From contig JAVHKY010000024.1 of NCBI GenBank assembly GCA_035079385.1, positions 9,052,001 to 9,116,000 on the forward strand: a stretch of 64,000 nt of DNA, read 5' to 3'. Source of the stretch: Aspidiotus rigidus (lineage: Eukaryota > Arthropoda > Insecta > Hemiptera > Diaspididae). Under the pieces are notes generated by a model. The model saw nothing but the letters and a program-made list of their open reading frames with translations. It was not told the DNA's origin and did no database searches. Shown here in pieces: positions 10,621 through 23,078 of this stretch; within the stretch, counting starts at the first letter, position 1, and each line of letters opens with the position of its first letter. The position numbers were made by a program, and so were the translations under genes.

Positions 10621-13600
10621 CGTCTTATTTTAAAAATATTACAGACATCATCACCGTACGTACACTTTTTTACGTCTTTGTCAATTTTCTGTCGCACACT
10701 GGGTGTCTGATGCGAAAAAGAAATACACTAACCACTTTCAACAGCTGCAAATTATATGAAATACGCCTCTCGGCGATATTGTGGGCATTGTCGCTTACGG
10801 GTCAGGGTCATAATATAATATTGAGCACCATTTGTAAATACGTGTATGATTCGACTATACGATGAACTTTATTTCTGAACAGCACTTACCGTTTTCTTCT
10901 TTTTCTTAGCCAGTCTCGATTCATAGTCAGAGTCGTAAAAATAACAACAATCCTCATCCGGAAAATTTGGTTCGTACCAGCATAAAGATTGATCCGTCAT
11001 GAATCTGCAACAAAGTGAATAGATTCAAGAAAAAGCTCTCAATGTAGGCAAATATAAATATAGGCGTACACGATAAGAATGGCAACGCTGTCATTGCCGA
11101 AGAAGATCGTTTGGCCGTTAACAGAAAATCAGTTAGTACCGGTTTCTTAGCCCTGTACAAACACAATATAACCGCAAAATAATGCACCAAGAAATGAAGA
11201 AAGAGAAGAAAAAAATTATAATAAGTGGGGTGTCTCCTTCTTAGATTCTTACATAATATAAGACAGTAGATAATACATAAAACGAGTTCCATTACTGGGT
11301 ATATAGCGAACTTTTTTTTTTCCTTCCTAACAGGTAGTCATTATTTGTCGCCAGAATAATCGTGATTTATATTGATGAAAAATACCCTCTAATCGTCGAA
11401 TGTATATTTATAGCTCCATCTTTTTCTTTCAGAAGTAAGAATGAATCATTTCGGCGATGTACTTGATTGAGATGCGATGATTAGCATTTCAGCGAATCTT
11501 TCCTTTCGATAGAGTTTCAATTATCACACGCTTTCTGCGGAGTTCGTTAAGAGCAACATTCTTAAAAATATTTCAACACGTTCGTAACGCTTTTTCACGT
11601 GTGAATTCAGATACAAATCTCACAAATTTCTTTCGATGACTAAAAAATTAATGCACTCATAAAGGGAGATTTTATTGCAAACGAAACCTATTAAGTTTAG
11701 GTATATATCCTGTTGCTTGAGACCTACTGTCACATTTGGCTGAAACATTAAAGCTATACGATTTTTTAAATTATAGCCGGACAAGCCGAAGGAAGGGATA
11801 CTCGAAAAGGAGGGAACACAATGAATTTTTAGTTACAAACAGACCGGAGCGCTTTCGGTTGAGAAACCTTCATCTAGTGAGACAAGAAAGCAACTAACTT
11901 AACAACGAATGGAAACAAAAATAACCGAGGATATCAGAACTGAACTAGGGAGTCATCACGCGATGTGAATCATACTCATAAACTAATTCAATCACTCCTC
12001 ATCAAATATATGTATCTGTTGAGCACACTAACGCTGTTGTTATGCAGATGACGGATTATTTCGATATTCTCGAGCGCGATGCGTTTAAAATATGAGTTTT
12101 CCCTGTGAAGGAGGACTTCGGACCCTTCTCTGAAGCTGTGACCATCGGTAATTAGATGGTCCGCAAAAGCTGATGCACTATATTCTTATTTTCTCACGCT
12201 TTCTACTGTTCAGCCACTCTTATTTTGAGCTGACGGCCAGTCTCACCGATGTGAACTCTGTTACAGTCACCACATTCCACCTTATCGGTGGGACAGGGTC
12301 CTCAAGCTATACGAATAAACTTTTAACAGTTTTAAATGAAAAAATGTACTTTAATTCCCCGTTTTGAAAAGTTTCCTCTCTTAAAGATTGAAACTACTAT
12401 CGCATCGATGAGATGTTTCATGATCTTGCCCTTTCGACATATATATGATTCAATAACTTCAATAATCGTATATGTTAACGGCCTTTCTAGCACTCTTCTA
12501 CAGTTCAACAGGTATTTTGTCTAGCTTGATGGCCGGATTCTTCTTGAGTCCTATCCTTCTAAATACAGTAGCTTGAAAGTCGAGATTTTTTCGTAGTCCC
12601 CGTCCTTCCTTACAAATTTCGAAGATCAACAATCCTGTCGTTCTCCTCCTGATCTATACAACAAATGGGTTAATGGACAAAAATCCTCCAAAATCCCCTT
12701 CTGATACATAGGTATATTTCAAAAGTCCCTGAAAGAAAATCAAAGCCTCTGCTATCTTCCGGAATCAAAACTTGCCGGAAAGACGGCGAACGGCACCCAG
12801 CCCCCTTCCCCCTCCTCCACATCAAAGGTTCCCTGTTTGGAAAAACAGATTTATAGGATAAAATATTGATGATAATACTTAACATATCAAGTACTAAAAT
12901 TGAACCAAGAGCTCGGATTGACTTGAGGTTAAGGATGAAACTTGAAATGATTGCCAATTCTGTTAACAGATGTTAGTCTGAATTTACAGACTCAAATTTT
13001 GGGTTCTAGAACGAAGGTTAGGATCAGATGATTTATTTATGCTACAAAATTGTTAGTATTTGTATTTTGGTAGACGCGTTTGCGAATTACGGGCATTGAG
13101 CACGTTTTATCTCCATATTGAAAAAGTACGAGATCAGATTTCTTTCGAAAGAAAAAGGAAAAGAACAGATTTTCTATACTTCCGAACTTCCTACCGAAAC
13201 CCATCAAAAAAAGTCATCGTTCTTTAGAGTTCGGCCTCTAAAATATTTAAGAAAAGATTCTCATCAGAAGTCATCACATTAAGCAGTAAGTTCAAACGCA
13301 GGTAAGCTTTCGCTAGTTTCGTTGATGCGAGAAATATAAGTGTATTGTTTTACTGACACACCATGATGAGTAAATTATACGTGAGTGCTTTCGTTTTATC
13401 AACCATTATCAAACGAATGCTTAGACAAGTACAGCTTTATAAGTATTCGAAATCTTTTTCATTTCGTAGAGTATACAACAGAGTAATACCGAAAGTACTA
13501 CATATTCTCAGTATTGTTACAGGGTTAAATGCAAATACTAGCGAAGATTTAATCTCAAGCAACGAAATCGTTCTAGCAGTTCCTTAAAAATTTCGTTCAC

Positions 13601-14504
13601 TCCCTGACAACTTTTTTACTTAGAAATAAAAATCGAGCGAGTGTAGAAATTAAGGATATCTCGAAAAAGAAAGTACCGGTACCGGCTTCGATCCTAACCT
13701 AGTTCTGACCTTTGCAAAAAGATAGGAAAAAAGGGAGTACCGGTACTCAGAGTACCTAAAATAATAGAGTCGGTTTTAGTTCCGAAGTACATCAACATTA
13801 AATCGCCCGTGATCATAATGGGTAGTTGATCTTTTCATAACTTCTGACACATACATGAGAATTAAATTTTATACAGAATTACGTATATCGAATATTAGCA
13901 GCCAAACTACGAGTTTAATAGCAATTGCTAATTAATTGTGGTCGATAGAAAGGAGAAATAGTGATCATACGTCGCGATAAACCGAATCGGAACGTGATCT
14001 GAGATATTCTCCCTGGACATGTGCACGACACCACGATTAACCCTTCCTTGATAACGGAAAAGATCCAATTTAAAAGTCTTAATGATAACGAGTTGAAATA
14101 CTTCACATTGGACAATCTACTTTCATCAAATTGTCCTCGAAATATATTATACCAGCGGAGTAAACTCAAAACTACATCACTTCATATTACTCGCCTCATC
14201 CTCATCGGCATACCGATTACCGAACTATCATGAAAACCAACGAATAGAGCTTACAGCAAAATGCAATAGGAACGGATATTTTCACGAAAAAAGCTATTTC
14301 AACGAAGACCTTATTAGTGTTGGATAGAAGTTTGCAGGATAAAAGAATAGAATACAGCAAAAAGAATATCGCCTACCAAATGAATAATTAATTTTTTTTT
14401 TTCTTCAGCACAATTCTTTCAACTTACCCAACTCTGTTAGATTCTCTTCGAACTGTGGTGTAACCTCCATCGGTAAAACGCGAAAATATGTCTTCAAACT
14501 GCAT
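10621..14504 (-). CDS. Unrecognised minus-strand gene, three exons seen, 3' part missing
   Basis: Three exons join in frame on the minus strand: 14504-14428 (25 codons + 2 nt), 11004-10890 (1 nt + 38 codons) and 10706-10621 (28 codons + 2 nt). All three donors are GTAAG-type. The acceptors at 11004 and 10706 follow pyrimidine-rich tracts, and both junction phases agree. Translation gives an acidic/aromatic segment (CWYEPNFPDEDCCYFYDSDY), then a lysine run (RLAKKKKKT), then KCTYGDDVCNIFKIR. I chose the ATG at 14504, but the exon might instead begin after a CAG at 14498 and be internal. No family is recognised. The 3.4-kb first intron carries a Penelope-like remnant. If 14504 is the true start, the gene is divergent from NOP53 with a gap of 554 bp. 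Confidence 0.5.
11790..12335 (-). pseudogene. Penelope-like element GIY-YIG fragment
   Basis: The minus strand reads KVECGDCNRVHIGETGRQLK at about 12270-12205, a clear GIY-YIG endonuclease block of Penelope-like elements. In another frame ASAFADHLITDGHSF and IALENIEIIRHLHNNSVSV follow at the expected spacing. Near 11840-11880 a GATGAAGGTTTCTCAACCG-like stretch resembles the 3' region such elements often carry. Stops and shifts show it is inactive. It lies in the large intron of the unrecognised minus-strand gene, in the same orientation, and is distinct from the plus-strand copy at 6.6-8.7 kb. Confidence 0.65.
12340..14427. other. Intronic or intergenic sequence, no exon recognised
   Basis: No supported exon. 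The stretch contains an AAAGGTTCCCTGTTTGG string near 12825 related to the AACAGG family. It also has two closely spaced palindromes on a TACCGGTA core, the better one GAGTACCGGTACTC at 13735-13748. Otherwise it is AT-rich non-coding sequence. Confidence 0.45.
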
Positions 14505-14774
14505 TATTTAAATAATATTATTAATTAGACGCGAGACAAAAAACGCAGTTAACTTCATTCACAACGAGAGTTCATTGATAATACTCAGAGCACAGGTGCA
14601 TCCCAAAATACATGAATGAAATGAGAAAGTAATAAAAAACCTGACCTGACTGAGATTTTTTTCGGTAAACAACTCAATGATGCGAGAAACATACTTAGAA
14701 TTGGAGTGTTCAGACTAAACGAGGCGACCTTTTCAAGATATCCTGTAGATGGCGCGTCATTCAACAGAGCTTAT

Positions 14775-14940
14775 CATCGAATGATATGAACCGAGTTCTG
14801 TGGAAGCTGGCCAAGCGACAGCAAACGATTGGTAGAATAAGGTCTATTGCACTCTTACAAGAATTCTTTTCCTCTAACTGTTGGTTTGTCTCTTGGTCAG
14901 CTTTTACAGAACTCGGTTGTCGGTTCATATCATCGGTCAT
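14775..14940. repeat. Inverted repeat (hairpin) upstream of NOP53
   Basis: GATATGAACCGAGTTCTGT (from 14783) faces ACAGAACTCGGTTGTCGGTT followed by CATATC (to 14931). The arms extend inward through related AGCTGGCCAAG and CTTGGTCAGCTT stretches, about 50-60 bp per arm with mismatches and a 7-bp insertion. It has the form of a MITE. It lies between the NOP53 start and the minus-strand gene start, so it may sit in a shared promoter region. Confidence 0.6.
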
Positions 14941-15058
14941 CAGCTCATCACGTGGACATCTAAACCAAATTTGACTTTTCTCAGACTTTTCTCTTTTCTT
15001 TGATGTTCATTTTTATGTCCCGATGAAATAATTAAGAATTTCATCGTGCTAAGAAAAT

Positions 15059-17353
15059 ATGAATATCAAGAAGCGGAAAGTATCCAAGAAGAAGAAAAAT
15101 GCATGGAGGAAACACATCGATGATACCGACGTTGATACCTTTTTCGAGGAAGAACGTTTCAATGAACGTTGCGGGTACGTAATTTTCCATATTTATGAAC
15201 AATATTAAACCTCCATGGTCTTTATGTTGATGGAATTCTTCATTTTTCAACACCCACGTTTAGTCAACCAATCGAACAGAGGACCGATGCTGAATTATTC
15301 GCCGTTGATACAAAACCGAAAACTTTAATTCGAGAATCTATACTATGTCCACGACCGAAGAACATTGACGACCTGAAACTGAAATGTTTTCAAGGCTTGG
15401 AAAATTCATCGGCAGTCTCAGATCCCGTAATCAAGAGGTAAGTCTAATTTCAATATCCGTGTTGATGAAGTAACTTTTTGTGCTTCAACGTCTTTATTTT
15501 TGATTCAGGAATACGATTCGTTCGAAAGAACAGCGTCAACATCCAGCTTTGCGAGTGAAAAATGCGTTGAAATTGAAGAAAGGTATATTAAAAAAGAAAG
15601 AGATTCGTGATCTGCAGAAGTTTTTCCAGAAACGTGTCAGCTGTTTTGAACAGAAATCTAGGCGCCGAATTACCGTTCCTGAAGACTTGTGGCAAGAAAC
15701 AGACAGTAAGTTCCCAACCTCTCTGTTATTATTACGTAACTTGCTCACTTTATTTAGTTTTCTATGAAGAATCTGCGGTCAGACTCCGAACCAAATACTA
15801 TACTCCGATAATTCTCTATTTTGACTAGTTTCCTTTTGGAGAATTCGAAAACGTTTTTTTTGCTGTATCAGATTTTAACAAACGCATCTCTTTTAAATCT
15901 CATGAAAAGTCAAAGAAGTGAAGAGTACTCATTGAATTATATGAACAATCTTGATTATATGTATTCCAGATGATTCTAAATTATCAAAAGCGAAAAAGTG
16001 GATGAACGACACAACCTATTTGCATACTGTAAGAAACACTGGTGACTTGACTAACAAATCTAGATATCGACCCGACGCGCCGAAGACTATTATTCCATCC
16101 TTCGAGTCACCTCATCCTGGTTCTTCGTACAATCCAACGTTTCAAGACCATCTCAATCTTGCCAATACTCTTGTTGAAAAAGAATTGGAAATTGAAAAAG
16201 AAGAGGCTCATTTGACTCGAGTAACCCAGAAGTTATTCAAACAAGTTACATCTGCAGAAAATGAGGTAAGACGTCATTCCTAATTATTCAGCTGTTATTG
16301 ACTGGACAGCGACGATACAATTTTGACGAAGTAACATTCTTGAATGTTCGCCTAAAATGTATCCTCGTTGGTTAGTCGGCGTCCACGTGATAGCATCTAT
16401 TACAAATTAACGATATTAATTTTTTTTAAATTTATCTTCAAAATAGCGAAATTGGGTAAAAGAGATGTCGGAAGGACTCCCACTTGAAACTTCGGAAAAA
16501 ACCACGGAACCAATGGAGGAGAGTGATAGTGAATACATGGCTATCAATCCTCCAGTCAGCCGAGAAAATAAAAAAACTATCAAACAAAAGAAGAAAGAAT
16601 TGAGTTTGAAAAAAGAAGAATTGAAACAAAAAGAATTGGAGGAACAGCAGAAAAAATCGCGTGATATTGACAGGTAAAAGTGAAAAAAAATGTTCTCCTC
16701 TTGAAATAATTTGTGTTATGAAATACTATTACGCCGAGTCCTGAGAGTGATATGTTTCGTTATTATATTCAACAACTTACTCTGTATTTGGTATCGTTGT
16801 CTGTGCTGCTTGGTCTTTGAAAAGAAAATTGGATTGAAAAATCAATCAAATTTTTTTCTTTGTAAATACCTGACGAATAACGTCAACTGGAGAGAATTCG
16901 AGCTTTTTCTTTAGCTGAACTTTTTATTTTTCTTTTAGACTCGAAAAAATAAACCAACAAATTGTACGAGAAGAAATAAAAAAAAATAAGCGTTCGCTAA
17001 AAAGATCCTTAAAAACGCAGAAGAAATTTGAGACGGCCCGTAGAGTCGGGAAGAACAAGTACGTGGAAGTGGCACCTCCAATCGCTGACATTCAAGAACT
17101 TACAGGAAGCTTACGAGAAATCATTCCCCAGGGCAACGTTCTGAAGCATACGCTGAATAATATGCAGAAGAGAAACATAATCGAAATTACAAAACCTCAA
17201 TTCAAGTAATATCTCGTTACTTTGCTTTTTGTATTTTGATTTTTGCAATGTTCATGCGTAATTTCGTCGTGTTTCAGGAGGAAAAAGAAGAAGATGAAAA
17301 AATATCGTTTAAGTTCCCATCGATTGGGACCATCGGATTTGTTGACATCCTAA
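15059..17353 (+). CDS. NOP53: NOP53 ribosome biogenesis factor (GLTSCR2 homologue)
   Basis: Seven exons (15059-15174, 15264-15437, 15509-15705, 15970-16265, 16447-16673, 16939-17205, 17278-17353) join in frame to about 450 residues, close to the 478 of the human protein. Family hallmarks are an N-terminal basic block then KNAWRKHIDDTDVDTFFEEE, a central RHP/ALRVKNALK-like region, SYNPTFQDHLNLA (the GASYNPSFEDH motif), a long lysine/glutamate coiled coil, and a C-terminal block with LTGSLREIIPQGNVLK, MQKRNIIE and a basic tail. The C-terminal half is the most conserved. NOP53 is a nucleolar protein of 60S subunit maturation; it recruits the Mtr4 helicase and exosome to 7S pre-rRNA and binds 5S RNP components. 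All introns are short (71-265 bp) with GT-AG ends. The start is the first ATG before the conserved basic block. This is the best-supported gene in the window. Confidence 0.93.
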
Positions 17354-17733
17354 GAATGCTGAAAAGTTTCATACTGGAAAGTAACTTACGATTTTCAAGA
17401 TGTCGAGTGTATCGCGTCTTCTATCAAAATGTGCGCATTGCCTAGTAATATTTACCTTATAAATTTGTCCTACATGCGTTAAATTATTCCAAGTTTCAAT
17501 ACAACCGCAATTTCCAATTTTTCATTTGAACTGTGATCGCTAAAAGTAGCGGTTAGGATTCGATAAGAAATGTCTTCAAAACACGTTGAATATTTTTGAT
17601 TACTCGCATCCTCTCTGTAAAAACGATAAACTCCCTCTAGATTCCTTCGATGCGTAATCATTTTCAATTTCAGGATTCGGCATCTTACGTTTTTCATTCC
17701 CTTCTCTTCACATCAAGAGGTGTTAACCCTTTG

Positions 17734-17739
17734 AATAAA
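17734..17739 (+). terminator. Poly(A) signal of NOP53
   Basis: AATAAA lies 381 nt after the NOP53 stop, followed within 20 nt by a T-rich stretch. It is the first canonical hexamer downstream on the plus strand, so it plausibly sets the 3' end. Confidence 0.55.
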
Positions 17740-19077
17740 ATTTTCTGGCTTTTCAGAAAATCTTTTTATTTTTGAGATCATTATTAAAAATGGATGGCGT
17801 ATTTCATATAATATTTCGAAGTTCAGAACTAAAATCAGAAAGCAACTTAAGTATACATGAAGCGTGTTTTAGACGGTCAATATTATTATTATGAATTCCA
17901 CTGTGGGACGATAAGTCTGAAGCAAAAGTGTCATTATTCGGCTTTCCAATTTTAGCTTCAATATTTAACGTGAGCAAGACCTAATCAAGTTCAAGCCTTT
18001 GGTTCAAGCACAATTCTGAAGTTAGGTTAAGTTACTCAAGTCACGATTCAAGTTGAGTTTGAATGGCAAACACTGCCATCAAGGAACTGCCACCGCTCTA
18101 TTATCATGTCTGCCGTACAAAGTAGAATTGATGTATCTTCAGAATCAAAGATCACGTCGATAAAAGTACGATCTAATTTTGTCGGAAAATTCCTTTAATA
18201 ATAATAATCATGACGGTAAATATGAAGTAGACGCAAGTTCTAAGATCAAAGAGGTATTTTTGACGAAAAATTTGGTAATGAATTCAAATTTAGGATAACG
18301 ATGTTTGTTTTTTGAAAAACTTGATGAATGTAGAGACATGGTAGAGACGTCCAAATAATTTGGACGTATATATCTGCAAATTAGTTCTTGTAAATACACA
18401 GCGTGATTGTCATCACACACTCACATTTCGATCATGCCGAAGATCTCATTCTCCAGATCGTTGATATTATGCAGTTATTATTACAGAATTGCAGATGACT
18501 AGATGAGACGTACGGCACAACGGCGGACGTGACGCTGACGAATTAACCTTTTTTACTGCTTCTTGCGCTATCTGGTATTGAAAGATCACAACTTGATCAT
18601 GAAAACTGACCAATGAACATCGAAGACTAAAAATAACAACGAAGAGGTCATACTAATGTGCATTGTGCCTGCATTGTGCGATGACAATCATGATGGAGGA
18701 CCTTGTTCGTCTCTTTGATTTTGTTACAGCAAAGAAACAGAGATTAGAAACACAGATATTTTATCAGAAAGAGTTTCGCTCGTTTAATTTCATGATTCAA
18801 ATATTTTCCGTTTATATTGTTTTCATAAATTTGCCAACGATAATTTCGTTATTCCGTTGTCGATAGGAATTTTTTAGCAGCCGATTTGAACTTTGACGTT
18901 GTGAGTCATATATTCTTTCTTTCCCGTGTTAATTTATAGGATCGTATAAGGTAGATAGTAAATCGGTTCTCTGGCTAAGGGAAACGTCTATCAGGAAAAA
19001 TTTTGTCATTCATGGGCTCATGGCTTTCCATTCGTCATTATTTGGCTGTTGCACGACGTCTTCGTTAATTTGATAAA
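17740..19077. other. Spacer between NOP53 and the THAP-ZAD gene
   Basis: No coding exon was recognised. The stretch has TCAAG-rich direct repeats around 17980-18060. It should contain the promoter and any 5'-untranslated exon of the THAP-ZAD gene, but I see no TATA box or other site I would defend. Confidence 0.4.
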
Positions 19078-22000
19078 ATGGGGCGGTGTATCATCCCAAC
19101 TTGTCGAAATCACTCCCATAAGACTAGAACGACTGATAAGAGTGTAAAGTATCACACTTTCCCGAGGGATCCTCATATGCGTAGTGAATGGATTAAGAAA
19201 TTGAAAACCGATACTTGGGTACCGGATACTAATGCGTGTGTGTGCTCCGAGCATTTCCTTTCTACTGATTTCGAACGCGACTTAAAGGCAGAATTATTAA
19301 AATTACCTCCTAAAAGAATTTTAAAACCTATGGGTAATATACTTTCGTTCTCATCTGTAAAATTTTATCGAATGATGTTTGTTTAATCGAGTTTTCATGT
19401 TCATTCGTATTGTTACAGTGATACCCAGCGTGAATCTAAATCAGTGTGTTGAAGAAGTTGTGTGCCAGCAGAAGAAGACATCAGAAAGTTTAGAAAGTGA
19501 AAATAAGGAAAATGTGACAGATGTGCCTGGTTTGAAACTGAACAATGGATATATAATTTCCTACCTTGGTAAGAATTGTGCCTTGATTTTTTATCGAAAG
19601 ATGATGAATAGAATACTAAAAAAAAAAAATGCAACCCAATACTTTCTGTATGAGCAGGTAAGCCAAGGTTGTTCATCTCAAATACGAGCTCTAAAACTGT
19701 GGATGGAATTAGCAGTTCCGTGTCGAGTAAGGCATCAGTAATTCACACAACAATAAATCGTAATGATTTCAGCTGCTATAAATCCTCTTAATTTCTGTTT
19801 CAGATTGCAATAATCAAAGCAAGATTTTATCCCTTACCGAACAGCAGAACGTCGAGGATTTACCATGTAACTAAATTTTTTTTTTTTCTCGTTTTGTCGC
19901 GGACCCCGATCTTGATAGGGTGTTCTCCGTTTTATTTCAGTTGTCTTGAACGAAAATTCTTCACCTGCTGAAAACAACGAGAATCTAGTAGCAAATAAGA
20001 ATATTTTCAACTTGGATGATCTTTGTAGATTGTGTGGCTCGTACAGTAATCGTATGGTCCCTATTTTCGGGAATACGAAAAGTGATATCCCAGCTATAAT
20101 AGAAAACCATTTTCCTGAAATCGAGGTATGGAATCGTGAAATGCTTACATTCAAATATTAGTATTTCTGTAAGCTGACTAGTTCGTGGTAATCTTTCCTC
20201 GTGTAGATTCGGAAAGATGATATATTGCCCACTCAAATTTGTTTCAAGTGCGAAAACAGCGTGACAGTTTGGTATCAATTTTATAAAACCTGTAACACAG
20301 TGAATAAACGATTTCAGTCGATACTGAAAAAACTAGTCAGTGAATCAGACGTTGTAAGTATATAATTATTATGAGTGTGAGAGAATCTGAATAGACAAAT
20401 AGGATCCACGATCATTTTCGAATGACAACAAAGTGTTCATCGGAAAATGAAATAACCGAAGTTTCAATTTCCGCACTATTTATTTATTAAGACTTCCATC
20501 AATGGACTATTACAGCCTCTTTTAAATTTATAACCATCTTTAACGACGAACTATTCTCAATTTTAAACAATTTTCTTGGCCGGATTAAATTCACTTTTAT
20601 TCTATTTTTTTTTCTCTCTCTTTAGAAGCAGAAATTGACAACTCAGGAAAATACAGGTTCTGCAAATAAAAAAAATTCGAAAAGTATTAGTCCAGTGAAA
20701 ATGGACCGAAATATAAGCTACGTCTGTCATAATGTTGAAGATGAAGATGAAATTGAGATCGTGGAGGTGAAGCCGGAGCTCTTTTGCTCGGTTGAAGAGA
20801 TACCCAATGTTACGGAAGAAGAGATGGATAAAATAGATCTCGGAAGAAAATTAGTCGATGAAGACGAACCCAGATTAGAAATTAAAACTGAATCGGAGTG
20901 GGATGGTGCTGAGGAAGAAGATGGAGAATTAAGTATGGAAACTACCGAGGATGACGATATGATTCCTGATAAGGAAAAAATTCCATCTGAAGTTGATCTT
21001 TCCGCAAATGCCTCATCAAAACCGTAAGTTTTACTTTTGTTGTCCTGCGATTCAATCAAATTAATATTCTTCTTTACTTTTAAGAAAAATTTATTATGTG
21101 GTACTGCCGTTGAAATTCACGAGAACAAAAATAAAAGATTAATGAGAGCGATTGACGTTTAGTTCAAGACACGATTCAAGATCTCGAAAGAAGTAATTAT
21201 TGTTACCAAAACGTCCGTCGGTCTCATCAATATTTGAATTTCGACGGCAATGCCGTATAATAATTTCTCTGAATTTGGACTCAGTCGTGACTATTCCTAA
21301 TCAGTTAATTTCTGTATGTACTTTCATTTTTCCCTCTAGACAAGACAGGCTTCTGCGGCGACGATTACGGAGAAGACAATTGTCAATGGGTGCGCTACGA
21401 ATGTGTCACATGTGTGGCAAAGTTTTCAAATACCCGGAATCTTTGAGAAGACATTTGAAAACTGTACATTCAGATGAGAGACCATTCAAATGTAATTTGT
21501 GCTCATCAAGTTTCAATCGTAATCACAACTTGACGATCCATATCAAAGTTGTTCACCAACGCCAACGCGTGTATCCAAAGAAGAAAATCCCACGATTATG
21601 TGATTATTGCGGCAAAGTTTTGCTATCGTCTCGTTCCTTAGAAGAACACATCAGCTGTATGCATACAAAAAGAGCACTCTACGAATGCGATAAATGTCAT
21701 ATCACATTCTATCGAAAACTCTCATTTGAAAAACACAGAGCAACCAATCAGTGTGATCAAAAGATGTCCAAAAGCTCTTGTATTCCTAAAACTGAAGAAG
21801 TGTTTCTGAAATACTGCGAAATTTGCGGATTGGAATTCAAAAAAGAGCATTTCTATATGAAACATAAATTGAAACATATGACCTCCTTTACTTGTGATGT
21901 GTGTTCGGCTGTGTTAGACGACTTTACCATGTTGAAAGAACACGTGAATATAGAGCATCCGGAAGTCACACCATTTGAATGCGAAACTTGTGGCAAAAAG

Positions 22001-22228
22001 TTTAAGACGAAAGCGTTATTGAACTGTCACGCAATTATACATAGTGGCGAGAAACGTTACAAATGCGAATATTGTTCAATAAGATTTCTGAAGAAGAAAT
22101 ATTTAACCACTCATATTCTCACGCATACCGGTGAACGTCCATTCGTTTGTACTATATGTAATAAAGGTTTCAAACAGAGTGGTGATATGCGGAAACATAA
22201 AGCAACTCATATCCGAAAACAACTGTAA
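19078..22228 (+). CDS. THAP + ZAD + C2H2 zinc-finger protein
   Basis: Seven exons (19078-19333, 19419-19568, 19804-19866, 19941-20125, 20207-20353, 20626-21023, 21340-22228) join in frame to 695 residues. Residues 1-86 are a THAP DNA-binding domain: C4-x4-C9, W38, C56-x2-H59, then LPPKRILKP. Residues 183-258 are a ZAD, a dimerisation domain typical of arthropod zinc-finger proteins: C185-x2-C188 and C230-x2-C233, with an intron between the two cysteine pairs. Residues 268-400 are a very acidic linker. The last exon opens with an arginine-rich stretch and then nine C2H2 units; the fourth ends in cysteine (CCHC) and the others are canonical. It is probably a nuclear, sequence-specific transcription or chromatin factor that dimerises through ZAD. 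THAP and ZAD in one chain is unusual. Exon 7 is joined at phase 2, as in the neighbouring ZAD locus, suggesting the two arose by tandem duplication. The start is the ATG that begins the THAP fold. Confidence 0.85.
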
Positions 22229-22761
22229 ATCATTACTGAAATTTTCAAATTTATTGCTGATTGTGATATGAGGAACGGCTCTTGACCGAGACTTTTCTTC
22301 GATGTTGTCATATAAATTCTGTGTTGTCCATCGAATCCTTTCAAGTTTTCTTCTTTAATGTTACTTGTTTATAGAAAATTGTCCCAAATGCTGCAATATT
22401 GTCGAGTCTTTATGAAATTTTTCATTTCGAGTCTCCATTGACTTCTCAGTTTTTCAAACTGTTGTGTTAACTGAGGTATACCTTATACCTCATTATCTAC
22501 GTGCAAGGAGGTTGAGGAACGATTTGGTTCAAATTTACTGTTATGCTATGGAAGCTTATTACTTTCGATAATTTTGCTTTAATATTTTTGTTCATGTACC
22601 TCCTGAAAAATCCGTAAAGCTTCATGATGCCAAATATTAATTTTGTTATCAAAATATTTGTTACATTGTCCTTGTGGAAGATAATGAAATATATTTTTTT
22701 TATAAAGTTTTTAGCTACGTGCATATGAAATACTGACGAAAGCTTGTGGTTTAAATTATTG

Positions 22762-22767
22762 AATAAA
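22762..22767 (+). terminator. Poly(A) signal of the THAP-ZAD gene
   Basis: AATAAA is 534 nt past the stop at 22228 and is followed by a GT-rich stretch (TGTCTTGTCGGTTGAGTGG), the expected downstream element. No better hexamer was seen earlier. Confidence 0.55.
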
Positions 22768-22997
22768 TCACAGAATGTCTTGTCGGTTGAGTGGTGGAGA
22801 AAGATTTCTTTTTTTTTTTTTTGCGTATAAATGAGAAATAATACTGTGATAACTGGTAAGGTATTAGTTTTGGAAATCAGAACCGATTTTATATTAAATC
22901 TTGACGCACCTTTTTCATCCAATACTATCGGGAAAAGTAATTCTTTACTTTAATTTCATCATTTAATTTTTTTGGAGTAAGATTAATTTTGCGACAG

Positions 22998-23078
22998 GAT
23001 TAGGAAGAACAAGATGAAACCGGACAAATTACGTCGTGTAAAGTTGAAGAGCCTGTATGAAGTAGATTGTAACCAAAG
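22998..23078 (+). other. Candidate 81-bp exon, phase 2 at both ends
   Basis: GCGACAG at 22991-22997 looks like an acceptor and GTACGT from 23079 is a strong donor. The 81 bp between are open for 27 codons only in the frame (x)(x)G-ATT-AGG. They encode a basic segment, KMKPDKLRRVKLKSLYEVDC and two more residues, with an ATG at 23014. The entering phase equals the THAP-ZAD donor at 21023. The leaving phase equals the acceptors at 25625, 27312, 34227 and 41007. It could therefore be an alternative linker exon, or an alternative first exon giving ZAD-less proteins. If spliced to 24032 instead, it would only make a short upstream frame before the ZAD start. No transcript evidence. Confidence 0.4.

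Noticed and set aside
13735..13748. GAGTACCGGTACTC palindrome with a second TACCGGTA site nearby
   Set aside because: Too short and isolated to support a regulatory claim.
14746..14755. TAGATGGCGC, similar to a CTCF core, upstream of NOP53
   Set aside because: One loose match to a degenerate motif is not evidence of an insulator.
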